Assembly (NCBI GenBank): GCA_014338005.1
Contig: QUBZ01000004.1
Coordinates: 1-64,000 of the forward strand
Direction: 5' to 3'
From: Chloroflexota bacterium
GTDB lineage: Bacteria > Chloroflexota > Anaerolineae > Aggregatilineales > Phototrophicaceae
Length of the DNA stretch: 64,000 nucleotides
Both the position numbers and the translations under genes were made by a program. This document shows positions 44,457 through 57,265 of this stretch, piece after piece (the first letter of the stretch is position 1; each line of letters starts with the position of its first letter). The notes beneath the pieces were generated by a model that searched no databases, was not told where the DNA came from, and was given only the letters and a program-made list of their open reading frames with translations.

Positions 44457-44465
44457 TGGTAATAT
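44457..44465 (+). promoter_or_regulatory. Possible extended -10 promoter of rex
   Basis: TGG-TAATAT lies about 50 bases before the rex start. Transcription would start near 44472, inside the Rex-operator-like site. Confidence 0.4.
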
Positions 44466-44469
44466 TAAA

Positions 44470-44487
44470 ATGCGTGGTTTTTCACAA
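44470..44487. promoter_or_regulatory. Rex-operator-like site at the rex promoter
   Basis: The right half TTCACAA (44481-44487) matches the known Rex half-site exactly; the left half matches only 3 of 7 (ATGCGTG versus TTGTGAA). It lies at the expected start of transcription, which suits autorepression. The same GTTTTTCACAAGC block stands at the atpA promoter. Confidence 0.45.
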
Positions 44488-44516
44488 GCTCGTGCCTTCG
44501 TTAAGGAGACAGGTTC

Positions 44517-45134
44517 ATGCCTCCCACTATCCCTGATATTGTCATCAGTCGTCTCCCGATCTATCTGCGGGCGCTGACTCGCCTGGCACAGGAAGGACAG
44601 GCCGTCACATCATCGCACGAATTGGGGCGGCGGTTAGGCATCAGTTCGGCTCAGATTCGTAAGGATTTATCTCACTTTGGGGGTTTTGGGAAACAAGGCA
44701 CGGGATACCAGATACCCTATCTGATCGAGCAGCTCAAACACGTGCTTAAGGTTAATCGAGAGTGGGAAGTGGTGCTGGTCGGCGCGGGCGACCTGGGCAG
44801 CGCGCTGGCGCACTATCGCGGCTTTGCCAATCGCGGCTTCCGAATCGCCGGCGTGTTCGACAACGCGCCCAACAAAATTGGCACGCAGGTGGGCGAATTT
44901 ACCATCGAGTCAACCGAACGCATGGCCGAACTTATCCGGCAGCGCGGCATTAAAATCGCTATGCTGGCCGTCCCTGCCGAACATGCCCAGGAAGTTGCCG
45001 ACGCATTAATCGCCGCCGGCATACATGGCATCCTCAACTATGCGCCCATTAACCTCAACGCCCCGGAACACGTGCGCGTGCAGTACATAGACCCCGTTGT
45101 TCAGTTGCAGCGCATGACGTATTATATTCCCTAG
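44517..45134 (+). CDS. rex: Redox-sensing transcriptional repressor Rex
   Basis: Rex represses respiratory and fermentative genes and lets go of DNA when NADH is high. The 205-residue protein has an N-terminal winged helix (about 8-80: [40 protein letters not shown]) and a Rossmann domain with [10 protein letters not shown] and an acidic strand ([10 protein letters not shown]). The C-terminal helix is present. AAGGAG precedes the ATG. The gene converges with mreB; both stop codons overlap. Confidence 0.93.
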   Translation: MPPTIPDIVISRLPIYLRALTRLAQEGQAVTSSHELGRRLGISSAQIRKDLSHFGGFGKQGTGYQIPYLIEQLKHVLKVNREWEVVLVGAGDLGSALAHYRGFANRGFRIAGVFDNAPNKIGTQVGEFTIESTERMAELIRQRGIKIAMLAVPAEHAQEVADALIAAGIHGILNYAPINLNAPEHVRVQYIDPVVQLQRMTYYIP

Positions 45135-46138
45135 ACTTGGACGATACGGCGTAAGATGGCCGGGTCTTCCAGCGCGCGGCCCGCGCCCACCGCGACGGAG
45201 ATCATCGCGTTATCGGCGCGATAACACGGCACACCGGTTTCGCGTGTCAAAAACTGATCCATCCCGCGCAGCAGCGCCCCGCCGCCCGTCAGCACGATTC
45301 CCCGATCAATGATGTCCGAGGCTAATTCCGGCGGCGTCGTACCCAGGACGGCCTTCACTACGTCCGCAATCATTGAAAGCGGCTCCTGCAAGGCTTCGAC
45401 CACTTCACCGGTGCTGACGCCAATCGTCTTGGGCAGGCCGCTGACGTTATCGCGCCCCTGCACTTCCATCGTCATTTCTTCCGGCAGATTCACCGCCGCG
45501 CCGACCTGGATTTTGATCGATTCCGCCGTCGGCTGTCCGACCGTCAGATTATATTTGCGGCGCACGTAGTTGATAATCGCTTCATCCTGGCGCAGGCCGC
45601 CCACGCGACCGCTTTCTGCCCGCACGATGTTGTTCATCGTAACAACTGCCGCCTCGGTGATGCCGCCGCCAATGTTCACCACCATGTCCCCGGCGGGCGT
45701 CCCCACCGGCAGCCCCGCGCCGATGGCCGCCGCCAGCGGCTCCCAGATCAGGTGCGCTTCACGCGCGCCGGCAGCCAGCGCGGCCTCGTGTACCGCGCGC
45801 TTTTCGACGCTGGTCACGCCAAAAGGTACGGACATCATCACCGTTGGTTTGAACAGCCGAATCCGCCCGGCGATTTTGTCGAAAAAATGCCGCAGCATGG
45901 CCTCGGTCACTTCGTAATCGGCGATCACCCCATCACGAAGGGGGCGCACGATCTGAATGTCCTCATCGTCCACGCGCCCCAGCATTTCCCGCGCGGGTTG
46001 GCCGATCTCCACGATGCGTTCGTCTTCTGCCGTCAGCGCCACCAGCGACGGCTCTTGCAAAACGATCTGACCGTTTTCATAAATCAGTACGTTGACCGTT
46101 CCCAGGTCAACGCCGAGTTTTTTATCAAACAGCGCCAT
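45131..46138 (-). CDS. mreB: Rod-shape-determining protein MreB/Mbl
   Basis: This protein of about 335 residues is the actin-like filament former that guides cell-wall growth in rods. [13 protein letters not shown] is the phosphate-1 loop, [14 protein letters not shown] the phosphate-2 loop and [15 protein letters not shown] the adenosine part. The ATG at 46138 is preferred because [14 protein letters not shown] fits the family; starts at 46165 and 46219 add non-matching sequence. It stands alone, not in the usual mreBCD order, and faces rex. Confidence 0.92.
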   Translation of the reverse strand: MALFDKKLGVDLGTVNVLIYENGQIVLQEPSLVALTAEDERIVEIGQPAREMLGRVDDEDIQIVRPLRDGVIADYEVTEAMLRHFFDKIAGRIRLFKPTVMMSVPFGVTSVEKRAVHEAALAAGAREAHLIWEPLAAAIGAGLPVGTPAGDMVVNIGGGITEAAVVTMNNIVRAESGRVGGLRQDEAIINYVRRKYNLTVGQPTAESIKIQVGAAVNLPEEMTMEVQGRDNVSGLPKTIGVSTGEVVEALQEPLSMIADVVKAVLGTTPPELASDIIDRGIVLTGGGALLRGMDQFLTRETGVPCYRADNAMISVAVGAGRALEDPAILRRIVQV

Positions 46139-46179
46139 AGGTTCAACACCATCGGGTAGGCTCATCAAAACAACATTGA

Positions 46180-46188
46180 AGTATACCA
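46180..46188 (-). promoter_or_regulatory. Extended -10 promoter of mreB
   Basis: On the minus strand TGG-TATACT (46188-46180) lies about 40 bases before the mreB start at 46138; the -35 region is weak. Confidence 0.5.
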
Positions 46189-46233
46189 CACAACCGGGAT
46201 GCGCGAGATCATTCATCAAGCCGCCGGCAGCAC

Positions 46234-46269
46234 ATAAAAACGCCGGGGAAGACGCTAAACCTACCCCGG
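46234..46269 (-). terminator. Terminator of the atp operon
   Basis: On the minus strand CGCCGGGG (46269-46262) pairs with CCCCGGCG (46246-46239) and is followed by TTTTT. It lies 40 bases after the atpC stop. Confidence 0.85.
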
Positions 46270-46308
46270 CGCTGATCTGTCTTTGAGCAGCCTGTCGTGA
46301 AAAAACGC

Positions 46309-46752
46309 TTAATCCTGCTGGTCTACGATCCGCAGCACCGAACCGCGCGCTTGCAGTTTGCTCTTGATTTTGAGCGCCATCTCCGCGCGCCGCAGTTCCA
46401 GTGCGGCCTGACGGTTTTGCTCCGGCGGGATGCCCTGCGCCAGCAGTTTGGCTACCCGTTCACGCGCCGATTCGATCGCCTGCATATCGAGTTCAAACGA
46501 CGACTCGGCCAGGTCGGCCAGCACGACAACTTTATCTGGCCGAACGTCCACCACACCGCCATAGACGGCAAACCGCTCCTCGGCTTCGCCCTTGCGGATA
46601 ACCAGTTCGCCAAAACCGAGCGTGGTCAGCACCGGCGCGTGATGTGGCAGCACGCCCATCTCGCCTTCGCTGGCCGGAATCAATACCATATCGGCTTCCG
46701 GCTCCTCGAAGACTTTCCTTTCCTGCGTCACCACTTCAACGTGAATAGGCAT
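46309..46752 (-). CDS. atpC: ATP synthase F1 epsilon subunit
   Basis: The 147-residue epsilon subunit has the N-terminal beta-sandwich ([43 protein letters not shown], split in sense at about 85) and a C-terminal helical hairpin (about 90-147) that can brake rotation. It is the last gene of the F1 operon and is separated from atpD by a 56-base gap holding a REP-like palindrome. Confidence 0.93.
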   Translation of the reverse strand: MPIHVEVVTQERKVFEEPEADMVLIPASEGEMGVLPHHAPVLTTLGFGELVIRKGEAEERFAVYGGVVDVRPDKVVVLADLAESSFELDMQAIESARERVAKLLAQGIPPEQNRQAALELRRAEMALKIKSKLQARGSVLRIVDQQD

Positions 46753-46768
46753 CAGAATAATCCTCCGC

Positions 46769-46794
46769 GGGGATGGGTTTAGAAACCCGTCCCC
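46769..46794. repeat. REP-like palindrome between atpD and atpC (copy A)
   Basis: The core GATGGGTTTAGAAACCCGTC (46772-46791) is almost identical to the core at 55217-55236 (one loop base differs). Here GGGGA/TCCCC extends the stem. It sits between two genes of one operon and has no T run. Confidence 0.6.
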
Positions 46795-46808
46795 ACAATA
46801 AGCGCCGG

Positions 46809-49471
<2,663 letters not shown>

Positions 49472-49515
49472 CTATTGCTCCTCCGATTGTGCGGGGGACG
49501 GCTTCCCCTCGCCGT

Positions 49516-51024
<1,509 letters not shown>

Positions 51025-51092
51025 TTGGGACTCCTTGTCAATACATTACGGCTTATACCGGAGGGTTCAGAAGCACCATACAGGTGCAGTGA

Positions 51093-51121
51093 ATTGTATC
51101 GTATCCGTAATATTCTGTCCA
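51093..51121 (-). promoter_or_regulatory. Promoter of the atpAGDC operon
   Basis: On the minus strand TGGACA (51121-51116) and TACAAT (51098-51093) are 17 bases apart. Transcription would start near 51086, about 60 bases before atpA. Confidence 0.7.
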
Positions 51122-51132
51122 GTTTTTCACAA
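51115..51132. promoter_or_regulatory. Rex-operator-like site over the atpA -35 box
   Basis: TTCACAA (51126-51132) is a perfect Rex half-site and the other arm matches 4 of 7 (CTGTCCA versus TTGTGAA). The site covers the -35 box of the atp promoter. A second TTCACAA half lies at 51169-51175. Confidence 0.45.
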
Positions 51133-51196
51133 GCGCGGCCAGTGTCGCAGTTTTCGATATTTTTCATATTCACAACAGGCGCAAAAACACGACCGA

Positions 51197-51205
51197 TGCG
51201 ATAAT
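51197..51205 (+). promoter_or_regulatory. Possible extended -10 promoter of the histidine kinase gene
   Basis: TGC-GATAAT lies 39 bases before the ATG at 51244. It is back to back with the atp promoter. Confidence 0.4.
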
Positions 51206-51243
51206 AAATTTAGCACCAAAGTATAACAAATTGGTTTTTGAAA

Positions 51244-53016
51244 ATGTGGGTCTGGCAGTTTAACCCTTACGCAATTCCCCTTTTTGTCGGCAGCATCCCG
51301 GTTATCAGTTTTGCGCTGGTGGCCTGGCGGCATCGCTCCAACCGCGCGGCGCGGTTCTTTTTAGCTTTTGCGATGGGTGTCGCCGGTTTTATGCTCACTT
51401 ATGCGCTCGAACTGCTCTCCGCCACACTGCCGCTGATGCTGTTCTGGCTGCGGTTGGAGTATATTTTTTCGCTCAGCATCCCGGTCTTCTGGTTAATGTT
51501 CATACTGGCCTACACCGGGCGCGACTCTTGGCTGATACCACGCCGCATCGCGCTGCTGTTCGCCGTACCAACGCTGCACCTGTTCGCCGTCTGGACGAAT
51601 GACTATCACGGCCTTAATTGGGCAACTGTCGGCACACAAACCGTTGGAAACATCACGCTGTTCGCGCGCACGCACGGCTTGATGTTTTACATCGGCACGG
51701 CCTATCTCTATGGAGTTATCCTGGCCGCAACCATCGTCATGGCGCTTTTTGTGGCCCGGTCGCCCAGCCTGTATCGCGGGCAGATCGCCTCGCTCATCCT
51801 GGGGGTGATTTTTTTCTGGTTGGGGAGTGTGCTGACCATCACCGGGCTGACGATTGTCCCCGAACTTGATCTGACGCCTTTCGGCGCTGCCCTGGCCTGC
51901 GTGCCGATTGCCTGGAGTTTATTCCACTACCGGCTGCTGGACATCGTGCCGGCGGCCCACAGCGCCATCGTTAATAACATGGCGGACGCTGTGATCGTGA
52001 TTGACAGCCACAACCGGCTGATCGCCCTGAACCCGGCGGCGGAAAATCTGCTTGATGCGCGGGCGGCGCGGTTCATCGGCCAGCCGGTAGAGTGCATCTT
52101 CGCCGATAATCTCGATCTTGTCGAGCGTTATCGAGACGTTCAGGAAACACAGGGTGAGATGGTGTTCGGCGCGGGGGGAGATCAACGCTTCTACGACTTA
52201 CGCATTTCGCCGTTCCACAACCGCCGGGGCGAAACAACGGGGCGCATCGTCGTGCTGCGCGATGTCACGCGCTCCCGGCAGGCCGAAGCGATGATTCGCC
52301 GCTATGCCACCGAACTGGAAGAACGCAACAACGAACTCGATGCTTTCGGCCACACCATCGCCCACGATTTAAAAGCGCCGCTCGCCACCATTCAGGGTTA
52401 CGCCGACATCATGCTTGAATTTGACAGCGAAAACCTGAACCCACAGGTTCACCAGTACATTCAGAATATCCGGCGATCTTCGGTCAAGATGATGGAAATG
52501 GTGAACGAACTGCTGCAATTGGCAAACGTGCGCGAGATCGGCTCGGTTGTTACCCCCGTTGAGATGACCTCGGTCGCCAATGCCGCCGCCGACCGCTTCC
52601 AGGATGAAATTAAAAACCGGGGCATCCAGATGAACATCATGCCCGCCATGCCGCCGGCGTTGGGCCACGCGCTGTGGCTGGAAGAGGTGTTCGCCAATCT
52701 CATCAGCAACGCGATCAAATACATTGGCAAAGATAATCCCGCCCCGTGCATCACTATCCGGGGCAGGAAAGAAGCTGATGGCGTGATTTACGAAGTGCAG
52801 GACAACGGCCTGGGCATCGCGCCGCAAGACCAGGAGCAGCTGTTCAAGATGTTCGCGCGTTTTCATCAGGGCGAAGCCAGCGGCCTGGGGCTGGGGCTGT
52901 CTATCTGCCTGCGGATCGTCAAACGCTTGAACGGGCGTGTCGGCGTGGAAAGCCGCCCAGGTGAAGGCAGCACCTTCTGGTTTAAGCTGCCGGCCCCTGC
53001 CGAAGCCGCCGATTAG
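51244..53016 (+). CDS. Sensor histidine kinase with 7-helix membrane domain and PAS
   Basis: This protein of about 590 residues has seven or so membrane helices in the first 225 residues (a histidine-kinase N-terminal 7TM-type sensor). A PAS domain follows (about 232-350, ADAVIVIDSHNRLIALNPAAENLL), then HisKA with the H box GHTIAHDLKAPLATIQGY and HATPase with N, G1 and G2 boxes (FANLISNAIKY, DNGLGIAP, GLGLGLSICLRIVKRL). The ATG at 51244 is used; the TTG at 51238 is less likely. No response regulator gene is adjacent, so it is an orphan. It converges with proC, with overlapping stop codons. Confidence 0.9.
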   Translation: MWVWQFNPYAIPLFVGSIPVISFALVAWRHRSNRAARFFLAFAMGVAGFMLTYALELLSATLPLMLFWLRLEYIFSLSIPVFWLMFILAYTGRDSWLIPRRIALLFAVPTLHLFAVWTNDYHGLNWATVGTQTVGNITLFARTHGLMFYIGTAYLYGVILAATIVMALFVARSPSLYRGQIASLILGVIFFWLGSVLTITGLTIVPELDLTPFGAALACVPIAWSLFHYRLLDIVPAAHSAIVNNMADAVIVIDSHNRLIALNPAAENLLDARAARFIGQPVECIFADNLDLVERYRDVQETQGEMVFGAGGDQRFYDLRISPFHNRRGETTGRIVVLRDVTRSRQAEAMIRRYATELEERNNELDAFGHTIAHDLKAPLATIQGYADIMLEFDSENLNPQVHQYIQNIRRSSVKMMEMVNELLQLANVREIGSVVTPVEMTSVANAAADRFQDEIKNRGIQMNIMPAMPPALGHALWLEEVFANLISNAIKYIGKDNPAPCITIRGRKEADGVIYEVQDNGLGIAPQDQEQLFKMFARFHQGEASGLGLGLSICLRIVKRLNGRVGVESRPGEGSTFWFKLPAPAEAAD

Positions 53017-53870
53017 CGGTCGCCATCCAGCTTGTCGGGGTTGCGGCCTTTTTCGCCGCCGCCCAGCGCCACCGACCGCTGATAAGCTGCCCACACCGCC
53101 CGCGAAATTACCGTCCGCAGGCCGCCTTTTTCCAGATGGTAAATCGCCTCCGCCGACGTGCCGCCGGGACTCGTTACCTGGTTGCGGAGTTCCGCCGGGT
53201 GCAGCCCGGAAGCGGCGGCGTACTCAATTGAGCCGCGCATGGTTTGCAGCACCAACCGCTGTGCGTCCCGCCGGGAAAACCCCATATGCACACCGGCATC
53301 AATCAGCGCCTCCATAAACAAGAAGATGTAGGCCGGCCCTGTGCCGCTGAGCGCCGTCGCCATATCCAGATAACGCTCGTCATCCACGTAAATCTGCTCG
53401 CCGAACGCGCCCAACAGGGCTTCGGCCTGCTGCCGCTGCTGGTGCGCTACTTCCGGCGTGGCCGTCCAGACCGTAATGCCCTGCCCGATCTGCGCCGGGG
53501 TATTCGGCATCGCGCGCACAACGCTGGCGTTCGCCACGCCGTCGGCAATCGTGCGGATTTTCGCCCCGGCGATGATGCTCAGGATCAGCTTGGCAGAATG
53601 CGCCCCACGCCGCACGACCGGCATCACTTCCTGAAGCACCTGCGGTTTGACCGACAGTACCAGCAGGTCGGCGGCTTCGGCGGCTTCGTTATTATCGGTG
53701 GTAAAGCGCACGCCGTATTTACTGCCTAGTTCGCGCCCCCTGGACTCCAGCGGGTCGGCGGCGATGATCTGCTCCGGGCGTACCAGCTCTTTGTTGAGCA
53801 AACCCTGAATCATGGCTTCGCCCATCACACCGCTGCCGATGAAGGAAATGATGATGTTCTGAAATGGCAT
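53013..53870 (-). CDS. proC: Pyrroline-5-carboxylate reductase
   Basis: ProC reduces pyrroline-5-carboxylate to proline. The 285-residue protein has the N-terminal Rossmann loop (SFIGSGVMGEAM), SVKPQVLQEVM, VVRAMPNTPAQIGQG and the C-terminal signature (ATALSGTGPAYIFLFMEALIDAGV, QVTSPGGTSAEAIYHLEKGGLR). The ATG at 53870 has AGGGA 8 bases upstream; the ATG at 53876 is too close to it. A CCAAG-type repeat lies directly upstream, between this gene and the OSBS/NSAR gene. Confidence 0.93.
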   Translation of the reverse strand: MPFQNIIISFIGSGVMGEAMIQGLLNKELVRPEQIIAADPLESRGRELGSKYGVRFTTDNNEAAEAADLLVLSVKPQVLQEVMPVVRRGAHSAKLILSIIAGAKIRTIADGVANASVVRAMPNTPAQIGQGITVWTATPEVAHQQRQQAEALLGAFGEQIYVDDERYLDMATALSGTGPAYIFLFMEALIDAGVHMGFSRRDAQRLVLQTMRGSIEYAAASGLHPAELRNQVTSPGGTSAEAIYHLEKGGLRTVISRAVWAAYQRSVALGGGEKGRNPDKLDGDR

Positions 53871-53893
53871 GAGCATATTCCCTTTTTGTAATC

Positions 53894-54026
53894 AACCGCC
53901 AAGAGCCAAGAGATTTATCGAATGATGAGGGTTTTATCTTCGATCATAAAACGAAAACCACAGTCCAAAGACGACTTCATGATTTCTTGGCCCTTTTCTT
54001 TTGGCGTCCTCGGCGTCTTGGTGGTT
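53894..54026. mobile_element. Small inverted CCAAG-type repeat (MITE-like remnant)
   Basis: The left end reads AACCGCCAAGAGCCAAGAG and the right end, on the other strand, AACCACCAAGACGCCGAG followed by GACGCCAAAAG. The ends are thus inverted copies built of CGCCAAGA-like units, about 133 bases apart. The inside holds another small inverted repeat (GTTTTAT/ATAAAAC) and no gene. I know of similar CCAAG-rich intergenic repeats in several phyla; mobility is inferred. Confidence 0.5.
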
Positions 54027-54042
54027 CGACTTTTCCTGAAGC

Positions 54043-55194
54043 CTAATGCCGGTACGGCGTTTCGTCCTGCCACCGCGTCCAGGCCGCTTCGACGCGCTCC
54101 ATCTGCACTTCGACGCCGATGCCCGGCCCGGTCGGCACGCTAAGGGTGCTGTTCGCGCCCAGCACAAACGGCGGCTCGGTGATGTCCGGGTCATAGTAGC
54201 GGTCGGTGGCGGAAATATCACACGGCAGCGTCACACCCGGCAGCGAGGCAAACGCGACGTTCGCCGCCCGCCCGACGCCGGTTTCCAGCAGGCCGCCAAT
54301 CCACAGCGGTAGGTTGTTCTCGACGCAGATTTTGTAGATTTCCAGGCTTTCGGTGTAACCGCTCACCCGCGCCGGTTTGAGGTTCAAAATCCGGCACGCG
54401 CCCAGTTCCAGCGCCAGACGCAAATCATTGGCCGAGTGAATGCTTTCATCCAGGCAGATCGGCGTTTGAAGCTGCGGCTGTAGTTTGCTGTGTTCGTAGA
54501 TGTCATCATACCCCAACGGCTGCTCGATCATCAGCAGATTGAACTCATCTAACTGCTTCAGATGATCGGCATCCGCCAGCGTATAGGCGCTGTTGGCGTC
54601 CAGCATCATCACGATGTCGGGATAGACCGCCCGCACGCCGCGCGCCAGTTCCACGTCCCAGCCGGGTTTAATCTTCAGCTTGATGCGCCCGTATCCCTGC
54701 TTCAACCGTTTTTCGATGATTTGCAGCGTGGCTTCAACGCTCGGCTGGATGCCGATGCTGACACCAACCGTCGCATAACCGCGCGGCGCATGGCCGGGCG
54801 GCAGATGCGCGGCGAAGGCCTGCGCCAGGGATATGGTGTTGGCTTTCGCCAGTGCATCCCACACGGCGGCCTCAACAGCGTGTTTCGCCAGGGGATGCCC
54901 GCGCGTTCCGGCCAGCAGCGCCGGCACTTCGGTGGCGCTGGAAAGACGTTTGCCCAACAGCGCCGGAACAAGGAACTCACTTAGGATGTGCAGGGATGTC
55001 CCAACCGTTTCGTAGCTGTAGCCGGGGCGCGTTTCCGCCGAACTTTCTCCCCAGCCGACGAAACCTTCATCGGTTTCCAGCCGCACCAGAATGCAGGCTT
55101 TAAACGGTTCTTCGCCAAAGCTGGTTCGCAGCTTTTCGACCAAGGTCATGGCAATCGGATACAAATTAATGGATTTTACGGTGATCGAACGCAT
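54043..55194 (-). CDS. Enolase-superfamily enzyme, OSBS/N-acylamino acid racemase type
   Basis: This protein of 383 residues belongs to the MR/MLE enolase superfamily. It has the two-Lys motif (RIKLKIKPGWD), the metal ligands MLDANSAYT, IEQPL and CLDESI, and the second catalytic Lys in NLKPARVSGY. This set fits o-succinylbenzoate synthase (MenC) and N-acylamino acid racemase. Gene context does not include menaquinone genes but has a GNAT gene just upstream, as seen for N-succinylamino acid racemases, so racemase is favoured. The ATG at 55194 has GAGG 6 bases upstream. Confidence 0.85.
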   Translation of the reverse strand: MRSITVKSINLYPIAMTLVEKLRTSFGEEPFKACILVRLETDEGFVGWGESSAETRPGYSYETVGTSLHILSEFLVPALLGKRLSSATEVPALLAGTRGHPLAKHAVEAAVWDALAKANTISLAQAFAAHLPPGHAPRGYATVGVSIGIQPSVEATLQIIEKRLKQGYGRIKLKIKPGWDVELARGVRAVYPDIVMMLDANSAYTLADADHLKQLDEFNLLMIEQPLGYDDIYEHSKLQPQLQTPICLDESIHSANDLRLALELGACRILNLKPARVSGYTESLEIYKICVENNLPLWIGGLLETGVGRAANVAFASLPGVTLPCDISATDRYYDPDITEPPFVLGANSTLSVPTGPGIGVEVQMERVEAAWTRWQDETPYRH

Positions 55195-55216
55195 CATTAG
55201 CCTCACTTAATGTGGA

Positions 55217-55236
55217 GATGGGTTTAAAAACCCGTC
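55217..55236. repeat. REP-like palindrome between GNAT and OSBS/NSAR genes (copy B)
   Basis: GATGGGTTTAAAAACCCGTC matches copy A at 46772-46791 in 19 of 20 bases. It also lies between two genes of one operon, with no T run. Confidence 0.6.
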
Positions 55237-55248
55237 CGCTGCTCTCAA

Positions 55249-56154
55249 TTAATTCCGGCTGAAGTCTACCTGCTCGAACTGGCGCGTATTGGTCTGGCTG
55301 AGCAGATAAAATGCGCGTTCGCGGCCTTCATGGGCTTCGCGCAAAAAGTCAGTGGCGACAAAACCCATCCCCAGCAGCGTTTTAAACACCTGACGAATGT
55401 GCAAGCGCCACTCCTGCGCCAGCGCCGGGTCGCGTTCTGCCAGAGTTTCGTACTGCGTGGGGATTTCCACCAGCGCCAGCGTTCCATCCGGTCGAGCAAG
55501 GATGTCCGAAGGCCGGGGCAGGCCATCCATCCCGGCGGTCGTCGGGTTGGTAATGCGTGTCTCTGCGTCAAGGTACTGGCGCAGGGTTAGATCACCACGC
55601 TTGCCGCTGATTCGTTCCTCCACGCGCCGGTTCGTCACCCACCATTCCACCTGCAAGCGGTCGGACGATCCCAGCCGCGCCAGGCCGCCGGCAGCGGACG
55701 TGCCGTAATAATCTTCCAGATAGCGGTAGCTGATGCCGCCCAGCTTGCGAATATTGAGGTGCGCGTTCGTCGCCAGCAAGGGGTCGAACGTCCACACCAC
55801 CAGACGAACGCCCTGCCGCATCGCCACCCGGCGCTGTTCCAGTTTCAGCCGGTAGCCGATGCCCTGCCCGCGATATTCCGGCAGGATAACCATACGTTTC
55901 GACACGATTTGTAAATTCGCCATCGCCGGGCGGCTGCTTTCCTCCATATTCGTACCCAGGAAGCCGACCAGCACCCCGACCATTTTTTCATCGTCGAAAG
56001 CCGCCAGAACATGCCCGCCGTTATTCGCCAGCGAAAACAGCATATGCGCCGGAATCACCGACTCAAGGTCGCGCCCCCAGTAGATTTTTTGCAGCTCAAC
56101 GGCTGCGCGCAGATCATCAAGCGCCAACAGCGGTCTGATTTCGATTGAACCCAT
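55249..56154 (-). CDS. GNAT-family N-acyltransferase (COG3375-like)
   Basis: This protein of about 301 residues has an N-terminal GNAT domain (about 1-150: IEIRPLLALDDLRAAVELQ, HVLAAFDDEKMVGVLVGF, MVILPEYRGQGIGYRLK with the acyl-CoA loop RGQGIGYRL). A second region (about 150-301, with VEWWVTNRRV and VEIPTQYETL) is typical of the COG3375 class, often found next to enolase-type N-acylamino acid racemases. It may succinylate D-amino acids. The ATG at 56154 follows AGGAG; the frame is open further upstream without sense. It lies 7 bases after the SDR stop. Confidence 0.82.
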   Translation of the reverse strand: MGSIEIRPLLALDDLRAAVELQKIYWGRDLESVIPAHMLFSLANNGGHVLAAFDDEKMVGVLVGFLGTNMEESSRPAMANLQIVSKRMVILPEYRGQGIGYRLKLEQRRVAMRQGVRLVVWTFDPLLATNAHLNIRKLGGISYRYLEDYYGTSAAGGLARLGSSDRLQVEWWVTNRRVEERISGKRGDLTLRQYLDAETRITNPTTAGMDGLPRPSDILARPDGTLALVEIPTQYETLAERDPALAQEWRLHIRQVFKTLLGMGFVATDFLREAHEGRERAFYLLSQTNTRQFEQVDFSRN

Positions 56155-56161
56155 ACGACTC

Positions 56162-57109
56162 CTAAATCCCTCTCGGACGCCGCCGCAGCACATAACGCAG
56201 CATCGGCCACCCATAACGTCGTCCCGGCATGTATGTGAGCAGTGTATCTTCAAAACGGCGCGGTCGAATATTAAAGTAATTAAATGTGTTACCAAGCTGA
56301 GCGGCTCGATTGGTCGCCAGCAGGTCTAACCACTGGGCCGTCAGCAGCGAGCGCGGAAAGACGCGGCTGTAAACCGCCGTCAGCGCCCGCAGCAGGTACG
56401 GCGGCACCGCCAGCACCAGACGGCGCGCCCGCGAGACGCGCATCACGGTGCGAATCAGGTCTTCCAGGGTGATATATTCCGGCCCGCCGATTTCAAGCGT
56501 GGTATCCACCGTATCAATCAGGTCTAAACTGCGAACAATGGCCTCAACCAGATCGCCAATATACAATGGGTGCAGCACCACTTCGCCGCGCCCCGGCATC
56601 AGAAAAACGAACGGATTCGAGCGCAGCATCATGGCAATATGGTTGACGAAAGCATCATCCTCTCCGAACACCACACCGGAGCGAATGATGGTATAGGCCA
56701 GCCCACTGGAACGCACCTGTTCCTCAACCTGCCCTTTAATCCGCATTAGCGTGTAACCGGACGACGAGGAAGCCCCCAGATGGCTGATGATGATAATCCG
56801 CCCTACACGCGCTGCCCGCGCCGCAGCGATGAGGTTGCGCGTACCTACGACCTCAATTCGCTCCAGGTCGCGCGGGCGTCCCCACCACTGGCCGCTTTCC
56901 AGGTGAATGATGGTATAAACCCCGGTCGCCGCTTTAAAAAGCACCTCTTCATCCAGCAAATTCCCTGTTATAATCTCCACTGGCTGCGGCCAGGGTAGGT
57001 TTTTCTGTTTATCCTCGGAAAGCAAACACCGCACCCGGTGGCCTTCGGATAACAAGCGGCTCACCAGATGCCTGCCGATAAAACCTGTCGCGCCAGTCAC
57101 CAGAATCAT
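56162..57109 (-). CDS. Atypical SDR (NDUFA9-like) NAD-binding protein
   Basis: This 315-residue Rossmann protein starts MILVTGATGFIGRHL (GxxGxxG) and has GNLLDEEVL. It resembles the NADH-dehydrogenase-associated atypical SDR family (NDUFA9-like) in that the active-site Tyr of YxxxK is not clear: the matching stretch reads YTLMRIK, with Leu at the Tyr place. It probably binds NAD(P)H without normal reductase chemistry. The C-terminal half is lipid-facing in style (VPPYLLRALTAVYSRVF). It heads an operon with the GNAT and OSBS/NSAR genes. Confidence 0.8.
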   Translation of the reverse strand: MILVTGATGFIGRHLVSRLLSEGHRVRCLLSEDKQKNLPWPQPVEIITGNLLDEEVLFKAATGVYTIIHLESGQWWGRPRDLERIEVVGTRNLIAAARAARVGRIIIISHLGASSSSGYTLMRIKGQVEEQVRSSGLAYTIIRSGVVFGEDDAFVNHIAMMLRSNPFVFLMPGRGEVVLHPLYIGDLVEAIVRSLDLIDTVDTTLEIGGPEYITLEDLIRTVMRVSRARRLVLAVPPYLLRALTAVYSRVFPRSLLTAQWLDLLATNRAAQLGNTFNYFNIRPRRFEDTLLTYMPGRRYGWPMLRYVLRRRPRGI

Positions 57110-57132
57110 TAACCACCCCTTCGTTGTAGAGC

Positions 57133-57141
57133 ATTATAACA
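57133..57141 (-). promoter_or_regulatory. Extended -10 promoter of the SDR-GNAT-OSBS/NSAR operon
   Basis: On the minus strand TGT-TATAAT (57141-57133) lies 24 bases before the SDR start at 57109, preceded by CCTGA as at tig. Confidence 0.55.
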
Positions 57142-57192
57142 TCAGGCTGTTGGGGTTAAAATACCAGCAACTCTCGACCGGATAAGGGGTTA

Positions 57193-57221
57193 TTGAGTGT
57201 AAATTCCAGTCGCAATATAAC
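57193..57221 (+). promoter_or_regulatory. Promoter of fabF-fabH
   Basis: TTGAGT (57193-57198) and TATAAC (57216-57221) are 17 bases apart. Transcription would start near 57228, which supports the GTG start of fabF at 57266. Confidence 0.65.
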
Positions 57222-57265
57222 ACAGTCAACGCGGTTTGCCAGAGCGCCGCGTAGTGGAGGAAATT

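Noticed and set aside
51169..51175. A second TTCACAA near atpA as a full Rex operator
   Set aside because: The other arm does not match; it counts only as a half-site.
53922..54143. A + strand frame of about 73 codons in the CCAAG-type repeat
   Set aside because: It reads through the repeat into the opposite strand of the OSBS/NSAR gene; such frames are common artefacts of this repeat.
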